Below are positions 14,577 to 20,206 of a stretch of 20,206 nt of DNA, one piece after another. Source of the DNA: CAYWHE01 sp964458125. Lineage in GTDB: Bacteria > Bacteroidota > Bacteroidia > AKYH767-A > OLB10. Position 1 is the stretch's first letter. Each line of letters starts with the position of its first letter. Where the stretch lies: positions 1 through 20,206 of the forward strand of contig CAYWHE010000055.1 of NCBI GenBank assembly GCA_964458125.1. The letters run 5' to 3'. The notes under the pieces were generated by a model. The model had not been told where the DNA came from. It was given only the letters and a program-made list of their open reading frames with translations, and made no database searches. A program made the position numbers and the translations under genes.

Positions 14577-15404
14577 TCAGATCACTGCGGGAATAACCGC
14601 CTTTCTTTCCGGCGGGTAATCCGGGAATTTGGCCTTGTACCATTTATGATGGGAAATGGCCCGGGGAATCAGGTTGGCCGCCGACCAGATAAAAAAGGAC
14701 CAGGCGGGAAGGTTCCTGCAAAGAATGGCAAAGCCAAGCCATTCCACCAGTTCGCCAAACAGGTTGGGACAACTGATGAACCGGAACAGCCAGCCGGCGG
14801 GCATGACGTAATGGGTCTCACCGGGTTTCCGCAACCCGATCAGCATCGAATCCGACTTCCAGTTTACCGCCATGCCGGTGAAGAACAGGAGAATACCTGC
14901 CAGGGCCACGGGATCACGGAACAAGGAATTGTCATACGTTTCAAAAGTCGCAAAATAATACCCCAGGGAAGAACCATTCACCAGGTTAAACAGGATGGCG
15001 GAAAGGGCGATGAGCAGGGGCATTTTCTTGCCTTTTGTATGAAGGCGAAGGGGGAAAATGAAGGTCCGGTTCAGGTAATGCAGGAAAAACAATCCCAGCA
15101 TCAGCAGGGCCGCGGCTGAAACGGTGCGGATGACGGGAAGTATAAACAGCAGGATCATGATCATCACCGGGGCCTCCATGATGATCCAGCCCAGTCTGTT
15201 CCCGATCATCGGACCCCACTGGTTCGTAGTATGGCGGCCATAAGGCGCCGTCACCTTTAACAGGTAAAAAAAAGTGAACACACCGATGCCCATCCAGAGC
15301 AGGATCAGGTTGTTAAAGAGTGATTCGGTCATGTATCCGGAATATTCAGGTGGCACCATCCGGCCCGGGACATCCGTTGGATGCCCGTATCCGGCTGTTT
15401 TCAT
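14577..15404 (-). CDS. Steroid 5-alpha-reductase family membrane protein
   Basis: 275-residue polytopic membrane protein close to eukaryotic SRD5A enzymes, which reduce the 4,5 double bond of 3-oxo-delta-4-steroids with NADPH. Matching blocks include WIIMEAP (Glu77, like the substrate-contacting Glu of SRD5A), HYLNRTFIFPL (109-119), NWKSDSMLIGLRKPGETHY (181-199), NLFGELVEWLGFAI (214-227) and a C-terminal SHHKWYKAKFPDYPPERKA (251-269). Nearly every NADPH-contact block of the human enzymes has a counterpart. The first 24 residues look unlike family members; an internal ATG at 15332 would start just before TM1. I keep 15404 because it lies 9 nt after the upstream stop, consistent with translational coupling. 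The substrate is unknown: steroid, polyprenoid or enoyl lipid. Confidence 0.88.
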   Translation of the reverse strand: MKTAGYGHPTDVPGRMVPPEYSGYMTESLFNNLILLWMGIGVFTFFYLLKVTAPYGRHTTNQWGPMIGNRLGWIIMEAPVMIMILLFILPVIRTVSAAALLMLGLFFLHYLNRTFIFPLRLHTKGKKMPLLIALSAILFNLVNGSSLGYYFATFETYDNSLFRDPVALAGILLFFTGMAVNWKSDSMLIGLRKPGETHYVMPAGWLFRFISCPNLFGELVEWLGFAILCRNLPAWSFFIWSAANLIPRAISHHKWYKAKFPDYPPERKAVIPAVI

Positions 15405-15413
15405 TTTTGATTT

Positions 15414-16391
15414 TCAAAGGTATTTATTTTCCCGGAACCAGGTCCAGGTATCCAGCATGGTAGTTTCGAATGGCCGCACGGAATACTGCAGATCATTAAT
15501 TGCTTTAGCATAGGAGATCTTCCGGTTGCCGGTGACCAGGGCGGCAATGGATTCATGCGTATATAACGGTTCATTCCCGGTCACCAGGGACCATCCTTGG
15601 ACAAAGGGAAGTCCTGCTTTGGCCAGGCTTACAGGGAGGCTGTAAACCCTAAGTTTTTTTCCTGATATGCCGGCCAGGATTCCGGCAAATGATTTCATGC
15701 TGTACCATTTTCCGCCCAGGAGGTAAATTTCCCCGGTTTTTCCTCCGTTTAATGCTTCACAACAGGCGAGGGCGATGTCGCGGGAGTCGCAGAAATCAAA
15801 ACCGCCTTCCGTAACGGCCGGAATCCTGCCTTTATACAAATCGATGATGGCTTTACCGATCAGGGAAGGTTTGTAATCCGGTGGTCCAACGATAGCCGTA
15901 GGATTCAGGACGATCGTTTCGAGATTTTTTCCATTGGCCTCCAGGACCAGTTGCTGCCCGTCACGTTTGGAACGGTCGTAATCAAAGGCGTTCTCCTCCA
16001 CCAGCCTGCGTTGTTCGTCCAGCACTTCATCCCGCGGCAGTTGCTGAAAGGCATGAATGGAACTGAAATGGATCAGTCTCCGGATGCCATTGCGAAGGGC
16101 GGCGTGGATGATTTTCCGGGTACCGGCCACGTTGGTTTGGTGCACCAGTCCGTGTACCCCGCCGTGAATGGAAATCAATCCCGCTCCATGAATGACGACT
16201 TCGCAATCTTTCATCAACCGGTCAAGCGCCGGATCAGAAAAAAGATCCCCTTTTATTTTGGAGATGGACAGTCCCCGGATGGCGCGTTCATCATCACGAA
16301 TGAGGGCACTGACGGTATGCTGCCTGTTCAGCAGTTCCCTCGCAATGGCTGAGCCCAGGTGACCGGAGGCCCCGGTTAAGGCAATTTTCAT
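15414..16391 (-). CDS. Extended SDR, 3-beta-HSD/dihydroflavonol-reductase-like
   Basis: 325-residue NAD(P)-dependent dehydrogenase/epimerase-type protein. The Rossmann signature TGASGHLG (6-13), the HGAG-type segment (68-71), the Ser of FSS (109-111) and the catalytic Tyr138-x-x-x-Lys142 are all intact. The overall layout (TNVAGTR, then NPTAIVGP, then a variable substrate region) fits the 3-beta-hydroxysteroid dehydrogenase / dihydroflavonol reductase / NAD-epimerase superfamily; sequence alone does not fix the substrate. First gene of a two-gene operon with the 5-alpha-reductase-like gene, which begins 9 nt after this stop. It has its own TATCTTTG element upstream. Confidence 0.9.
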   Translation of the reverse strand: MKIALTGASGHLGSAIARELLNRQHTVSALIRDDERAIRGLSISKIKGDLFSDPALDRLMKDCEVVIHGAGLISIHGGVHGLVHQTNVAGTRKIIHAALRNGIRRLIHFSSIHAFQQLPRDEVLDEQRRLVEENAFDYDRSKRDGQQLVLEANGKNLETIVLNPTAIVGPPDYKPSLIGKAIIDLYKGRIPAVTEGGFDFCDSRDIALACCEALNGGKTGEIYLLGGKWYSMKSFAGILAGISGKKLRVYSLPVSLAKAGLPFVQGWSLVTGNEPLYTHESIAALVTGNRKISYAKAINDLQYSVRPFETTMLDTWTWFRENKYL

Positions 16392-16418
16392 ACGTACTGC
16401 TCACTCGGTTTCTTCAGC

Positions 16419-16426
16419 CAAAGATA
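16419..16426 (-). promoter_or_regulatory. -7 element of the SDR/5-alpha-reductase operon
   Basis: Minus-strand TATCTTTG, a perfect TAnnTTTG match, 27 nt before the ATG at 16391. The -33 region shows no clear TTG. It predicts a leader of about 22 nt. Confidence 0.6.
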
Positions 16427-16559
16427 CATTTTTCGTGTGGTCAGCCCCGGTTTTATGTTCGTACACCTTCCTTTTTCATGATGATAAAAGTGAAAAGTCC
16501 CCAAAACGTCAGCCGATTTTCCATTCAGGCCACGGCTTGTTTACGGCTTTGCCGATTGG

Positions 16560-16910
16560 CTAAAGAGAGGTCAGGGAGGTCTTTTTCTTTTCTTTCGCCC
16601 TTTTATTCATTAACCTTTTTAACTGGTCTTCCAGGTCTTCAAAAATACTGTCCAGGACAACCTTGAAGGTGCTTCCCGCTACCTTGGAAAAAATTATTTT
16701 ACCGGGTACGAAGAATTTAATTTCTCCAAAGCATTTATTTAAGCTGTTTGCTTTTTCCTTTTGAAGCAGGACCTCACATTTTTTAACCCTGGGATAAATT
16801 CCCCCGAGTTTTTCAATGCGGATGATGATGCTGTCGTTCATGGCTTCCGTGATTTTTATGCCGGGAGTCTGTATGGTCAGTTGAATCTTATTGATATCAA
16901 AGTTTTCCAT
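16560..16910 (-). CDS. HPF/RaiA family ribosome hibernation factor (short form)
   Basis: 116-residue protein with the S30EA/RaiA layout: beta-strand IQLTIQTPGIKITEAM, a helix with IIIRIEKLGGIYPRVKKCEVLLQKEK, further strands, and a C-terminal amphipathic helix (DSIFEDLEDQLKRLMNKRAKEKKK). Such proteins bind the 30S A/P-site channel and silence ribosomes in stationary phase. The length fits the short HPF form without the dimerisation domain. The ATG at 16910 gives the usual N-terminus; an upstream ATG (16976) would add 22 hydrophobic/aromatic residues not seen in the family. The family call is moderately strong, as sequence conservation here is low. Confidence 0.8.
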   Translation of the reverse strand: MENFDINKIQLTIQTPGIKITEAMNDSIIIRIEKLGGIYPRVKKCEVLLQKEKANSLNKCFGEIKFFVPGKIIFSKVAGSTFKVVLDSIFEDLEDQLKRLMNKRAKEKKKTSLTSL

Positions 16911-16988
16911 GGGAATGAAATTAATACGAATTAAAAAATTAAGATAGGCGGGTTTCGGGGTGAAGAATCCATGCAAGGAAGGACCCGG

Positions 16989-17192
16989 TTAATCATAAAA
17001 CTGTTTTTTTCTCATTTCCTCCATCTTTTCTTCTTCGGTGGGTTCGGGAGTTTCCACGATATTTTCCTCCTGGCCAATGTTTTCCATCGGAAGCATGGAC
17101 AGGTGTTCTTCCTTCATTTCATTTTCAGCGCTTTCTTTGGGCATGCCGGAAGCTTTCTTTTTTGCGGTTGGTTTTTCAGGATTGGTTTTCAT
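16989..17192 (-). CDS. Small charged hypothetical protein
   Basis: 67 codons, unrecognised. The product has a Lys/Pro/Ala-rich N-terminus and a long Glu/Met-rich remainder (EEEKMEEMRKK near the end), no hydrophobic segment and no Cys, so it is probably intrinsically disordered and cytosolic. It ends 78 bp before the HPF gene on the same strand. A near-match promoter element (TAATTTG, one base short of the consensus) lies just upstream. The composition resembles small stress-associated proteins, but I assign no function. Low complexity makes a chance open frame possible. Confidence 0.5.
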   Translation of the reverse strand: MKTNPEKPTAKKKASGMPKESAENEMKEEHLSMLPMENIGQEENIVETPEPTEEEKMEEMRKKQFYD

Positions 17193-17345
17193 GGTGATTG
17201 TTTTTTCAAATTACCGTATGTTATTCAGGCAATAAAAGGACTTTGGTCATGGGCCGGTGTAATACTCGTTAGGGATGTCAAACGGATCAATCTATTAAGG
17301 TGAATTCCCTGCCGGTTCCGGTGAAAGAAAATGGCAAGGATACCA

Positions 17346-17361
17346 CCCGTCACAGGACGGG
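17346..17361. repeat. Short GC hairpin
   Basis: CCCGTC-ACAG-GACGGG, a perfect 6-bp inverted repeat just after the membrane-protein gene (minus strand). No strong T-run follows on the minus strand, so it is a weak terminator candidate or another interspersed palindrome. Confidence 0.4.
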
Positions 17362-17384
17362 ACGCGTTAAATCACTCAGGCCAT

Positions 17385-17798
17385 TTACTTGTTTACACTG
17401 GCCACCACGATGCCGGCACCCAGTCCCTGAATAAAAATACCAATGGTCCAGCTCAGGATCATTAGAAAGGAAAGTTGAAATGAACCGTATGAAATCAGCA
17501 TTCCGGGAATACCCAGCATGGCATAAATAAAACCGAATCGCAAGCCATGCATAACGGTTGTTTTACCTGAAATGGCCGGCTTGACGATGTTCCAGACCCA
17601 GGCCAGGATGAGGCCCAGAACAAAGGGATGAAGAAAATAAAGGGCCATCAGCGGATCTTTCATATCCCTGAACAGGCTGGTATTGAGATATTCGGAGGCA
17701 AGGGAAGGAAAGAGCTGGTTAAAGAGTTGCCCGTTGATCATGCCGGCCACCAGCATGAAGGTTCCGGCAAGCAATCCGGGCAGCACAATTTTTTTCAT
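17385..17798 (-). CDS. Small four-TM membrane protein, unknown function
   Basis: 137 residues with four predicted membrane helices (about 4-22, 52-73, 86-104 and 109-133) and short loops. The largest soluble loop (about 23-50) contains the aromatic/acidic segment SEYLNTSLFRDMKDP. I do not recognise a family motif. The start MKKIVLPGLLAG is a plausible inner-membrane insertion signal. It stands alone between the small charged ORF and hsp20, with a TAATTTTT near-match promoter upstream. Codon use looks like its neighbours, so I consider it a real gene. Confidence 0.75.
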   Translation of the reverse strand: MKKIVLPGLLAGTFMLVAGMINGQLFNQLFPSLASEYLNTSLFRDMKDPLMALYFLHPFVLGLILAWVWNIVKPAISGKTTVMHGLRFGFIYAMLGIPGMLISYGSFQLSFLMILSWTIGIFIQGLGAGIVVASVNK

Positions 17799-17998
17799 GA
17801 TTTTGGTTGTCTAAAAAATTAGTAATGAGGGAGCAATATCACTATTTGGGAGATCAATTACAAGATTGGCTGATTCCAGGCTGGACTTTCATACCGTAAC
17901 TGAAACTTCAAGCGCTTCCCTGTTTCCGGAATGAATGGCCGAATTCCGGCAGATACCCATCAGGTCCTGAACAACGGACAGCAGCGGCATGCGGCTGG

Positions 17999-18030
17999 AA
18001 AAAAAGAGCCCTGACGAGGGGTCAGGACTC
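17999..18030 (-). terminator. Rho-independent terminator of hsp20
   Basis: On the minus strand the stem GAGTCCTGAC/GTCAGGGCTC (ten positions, one mismatch) with a 5-nt loop is followed by seven T. It lies 36 nt after the hsp20 stop and insulates the membrane-protein gene from heat-shock transcription. Confidence 0.8.
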
Positions 18031-18065
18031 TCTCTTGCTTTCAAGACAACCGTACTGCTCAATCC

Positions 18066-18521
18066 TTAAACAACCTTAATTTCTTTTTTGGTTTTTAAAA
18101 CGGTGACTTCTTTTTTGGGGAGTACAAGTTTTAAAATCCCGTTTTCGTAATGAGCGTCAATTTTGTCTGAAAGAAGGTTTTCAGGCAGGCGGAAGGAACG
18201 GAAGAATGAATTGTAGGAGAATTCCCTTCTGCGGAAATTGTCCTTGTCTTCTTTTTTCATTTCTTCTTTTTCCACGCTGATGGTCAGGACTTCTTTATCC
18301 ACTTCAATTTTGAAGTCTTTTTTCTCAAGTCCGGGAGCAGCTAATTCAATTTTGAATTCTTTTTCGGTTTCAATGACGTTGGCATCTGGGATGATCATTT
18401 TTTCATTGAAATCAAATAATTCTCCATCGAAATCGAAAATACCCGGAAGTAAAGATCCTGTTTCAAAGAACTTTTCGGCAAAAGAGGGAAGCATGCTTCT
18501 TTTTCTTAATGTGATTGACAT
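18066..18521 (-). CDS. Small heat shock protein, Hsp20/alpha-crystallin
   Basis: 151-residue ATP-independent holdase that binds unfolding proteins. The alpha-crystallin domain (about 43-138) begins IIPDANVIETEKEFKIEL and has PGLEKKDFKIEVDKEVLTISVEKEE. It ends with the family signature A-H-Y-ENGILKLVLPK (123-136). The C-terminal IKV (about 148-150) is the I-x-V motif used for oligomer assembly. The N-terminal arm is short and rich in Phe, as usual. Single-gene transcript with its own terminator; no clear TAnnTTTG upstream, so an alternative or regulated promoter is possible. Confidence 0.93.
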   Translation of the reverse strand: MSITLRKRSMLPSFAEKFFETGSLLPGIFDFDGELFDFNEKMIIPDANVIETEKEFKIELAAPGLEKKDFKIEVDKEVLTISVEKEEMKKEDKDNFRRREFSYNSFFRSFRLPENLLSDKIDAHYENGILKLVLPKKEVTVLKTKKEIKVV

Positions 18522-18762
18522 GATTTTTGGTTTTTTACTGTGAAATTTTTTTGAACTAACGGGTGCAATATTAATTATTGACTTTGCGGAAAAAAATGAC
18601 CTGGGGCAATGCCGGCGGTGATCATCGTCATGAAAAAAGTGTCCCTGATGATGGTGAAAAGGCCCGTTTGAAATCTTCCGGTTCCTGAGGCCGATGATCG
18701 TGCCGCATATTCCAGGATAAAATATTGTGGATCAGGAAGAATATGAAACAACAATGGAATGA

Positions 18763-19926
18763 TTACACGGGGAACCGGATAACAAACGTTGTTCCTTCGT
18801 TCATTTTACTGGTGAAGCTGATGGTTCCATCCATTAATTCCACGTATTTTTTTACGATATAGAGACCAAGTCCTGTTCCCTGGATGGCGGTGGCGTTTCG
18901 GGCCCGGAAAAATTTTTCGAACAGTCGGTTTTGTTCTTCTTCGGGAATGCCCATGCCGGTATCCGTGACGGCCAGGCTCACCTGATTATCCTCCGCTGCA
19001 ACGGTCACGGTAATGCAGGTTTCCGGGGCGGAATATTTGGCTGCATTGGACAGGAGGTTATGCATGATATTTTTTAAGATCCTGGTATCCTGGTTAACCA
19101 CTTCCGGACCTGAATAATGCATATTGATTTTCTGGTTTTTCTTGATCAACAGGCCTTCCATTTCTTCAAAAATTGCGGTGAGAAATTGCCTGAGATTAAA
19201 GACGGTTACTTCCGAAACCACTATTCCCTGTTCCAGTTTATCCAGAGAAAGAAAATCGTTGAGGATTTCCGTCAGGTGACCTACGGAAGCCTTAATCCGT
19301 TCAATATGCTTATTCCTTTTTTCCTCGAGCGAGGCATCCCCATACTGTTCGATCAGCATGATGCTGGTCAGGATGGAGGTTAACGGTGTCCGGAATTCAT
19401 GGGAGGCAAAGGAAACCAGCCTGGATTTGAGTTCATTGATTTCTTTTTCCTTTTCCAGCGATTTGGTCAGTTCCAGCGTCCGGATTTTAAGTTTTTCCTC
19501 CAGGTTTTCACGAGCTTTCACCAGCTGGTTTTCGAGGTGTTTACGTTCGGAAATATCCGTAATAAAAGCTACGGCCAGCATTTCTCCGTCCAGTTGATAA
19601 TGTCCCAGGCTGATTTCAGCCGGAAATTCCGTGCCGTCTTTTTTAAGTGCAAAGAGCGTTGAACCGTAACCCATGGAACGGGCCCTGGGTTTTTCAAAGA
19701 AATCGTTACGGTGGTGAACATGGCTGTGCCTGAGATGACCGGGCATTAATACCTCCACGGGTTTGCCGATCAGTTCGGCGGCCTGGAAACCAAACAGTTT
19801 TTCCGCACAGGGATTCAGCAATTCGATGTTTCCTTCCCTTCCCATGACCAGGATTGCGATGGAGGCATGCCGGAAAAGCGCTTTAAACCCGGCTTCACTT
19901 TCAAGGGAGGCAATTTTAAATTGCAT
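18763..19926 (-). CDS. PAS-domain sensor histidine kinase (soluble)
   Basis: 387-residue kinase without membrane segments. A PAS/S-box domain (about 12-128) is followed by a coiled-coil linker (about 130-168), a HisKA domain with phospho-acceptor His176 in SFASHEFRTPL, and a HATPase_c domain with N box (290-298), G1 DTGMGIPEEE (322-331), F box and G2 GTGLGLYIVKKY (350-361). All catalytic motifs look intact. The PAS segment LRHSHVHHRN aligns in place with the FixL haem-His region, but similar stretches occur in non-haem PAS domains. The ATG at 19926 lies downstream of a TATTTTTG element, whereas an upstream ATG (19992) would lie before it. No response regulator is adjacent. Confidence 0.92.
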   Translation of the reverse strand: MQFKIASLESEAGFKALFRHASIAILVMGREGNIELLNPCAEKLFGFQAAELIGKPVEVLMPGHLRHSHVHHRNDFFEKPRARSMGYGSTLFALKKDGTEFPAEISLGHYQLDGEMLAVAFITDISERKHLENQLVKARENLEEKLKIRTLELTKSLEKEKEINELKSRLVSFASHEFRTPLTSILTSIMLIEQYGDASLEEKRNKHIERIKASVGHLTEILNDFLSLDKLEQGIVVSEVTVFNLRQFLTAIFEEMEGLLIKKNQKINMHYSGPEVVNQDTRILKNIMHNLLSNAAKYSAPETCITVTVAAEDNQVSLAVTDTGMGIPEEEQNRLFEKFFRARNATAIQGTGLGLYIVKKYVELMDGTISFTSKMNEGTTFVIRFPV

Positions 19927-19946
19927 ATCTGAATGGTTAGTCCAGT

Positions 19947-19954
19947 CAAAAATA
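19947..19954 (-). promoter_or_regulatory. -7 element of histidine kinase gene
   Basis: Minus-strand TATTTTTG, a full TAnnTTTG match, 20 nt before the ATG at 19926. It argues against the longer open frame starting at 19992. Confidence 0.55.
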
Positions 19955-20087
19955 ATCAATTGGTTCCGGATAATAATAAAAAATACCGGCAAAAACTCAA
20001 CAGCCCCTGTGCATAAAGAAATGGGCTCCGGATACCTGGAAAAAGAGTTAAAAACCAGCTAAGAAAAACAGGACCGGATAGGTTTTA

Positions 20088-20119
20088 TGGTTCATGGACT
20101 GACAATTCACTTGAACCAT
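20088..20119. repeat. Inverted repeat ATGGTTCA/TGAACCAT
   Basis: An 8-bp perfect inverted repeat with a 16-nt spacer lies in the non-coding right end of the window (19993-20206 holds no gene I can support). It could be a dimeric regulator site upstream of a gene outside the window or a chance hairpin. Confidence 0.35.
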
Positions 20120-20206
20120 GCAGCCTGCAGGAAATCTTACCATAACCAATGACGTGATTTTTCATGGCCTTTACCATGTGTTCCCTGCCTGAAACCCGTT
20201 GCAGGT

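Noticed and set aside
17889..17990. 33-codon minus-strand ORF downstream of the hsp20 terminator
   Set aside because: No promoter, begins just after a terminator, and too short to distinguish from chance.
18596..18688. 30-codon + strand ORF between hsp20 and the kinase gene, preceded by TGACTTTG
   Set aside because: Too short, no recognisable motif, and the promoter match is imperfect.
1..20206. CRISPR arrays, insertion sequences, integrases, prophage genes
   Set aside because: I looked for spaced direct repeats, transposase or integrase motifs and phage structural proteins and found none.

Overview
The window looks like a chromosomal segment of a member of the Bacteroidota, probably Bacteroidales-like. 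Three things point there: the purH-mreBCD-mrdA-rodA gene order, the repeated sigma-ABfr-type -7 elements (TAnnTTTG) just upstream of genes, and very short predicted 5' leaders without strong Shine-Dalgarno sequences. Most of the window is moderately GC-rich and dense with housekeeping genes. One stretch of exactly 100 N (1749-1848) marks a scaffold gap of unknown true length.

Layout. Positions 1-255 hold two tandem palindromes and a clear promoter for mgtE (Mg2+ channel, + strand). Converging on it is a long minus-strand block that reads purH, mreB, mreC, mreD, mrdA (PBP2), rodA. This is the rod-shape elongasome set behind a purine-biosynthesis gene, with stop/start overlaps at mreC/mreD and mreD/mrdA. 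The 3' end of rodA runs into the N gap. Divergent from purH is a MacB/FtsX-type ABC permease. Next come tRNA-Gly(GCC) with a terminator, then a broken 5' copy of tRNA-Leu carrying an 18-bp palindrome in its D-loop, then intact tRNA-Leu(TAA) with its own terminator.

Directly behind tRNA-Leu lies an AT-rich, solitary HNH endonuclease gene. Its N-terminal half resembles the sulfur-binding domains of type IV (phosphorothioate-dependent) restriction enzymes, and it is the most accessory-looking gene here. After it come ferritin (-), a gene-poor stretch of about 480 bp, type II NADH dehydrogenase (+), and a two-gene minus-strand operon. That operon pairs an extended short-chain dehydrogenase of the 3-beta-HSD/dihydroflavonol-reductase type with a close homologue of steroid 5-alpha-reductase.

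The right end is a series of minus-strand stress or adaptation genes: a short HPF/RaiA ribosome hibernation factor, a small charged ORF, a small membrane protein, an Hsp20 chaperone with a good terminator, and a soluble PAS histidine kinase with no partner regulator in view.

Best candidates for new biology are the SDR + 5-alpha-reductase operon, the tRNA-Leu partial duplication with palindrome insertion and shared acceptor-stem mismatch, and the solitary SBD-like HNH nuclease. I see no CRISPR array, transposase, integrase or prophage. All functional calls are from reading the sequence; no database search was run.
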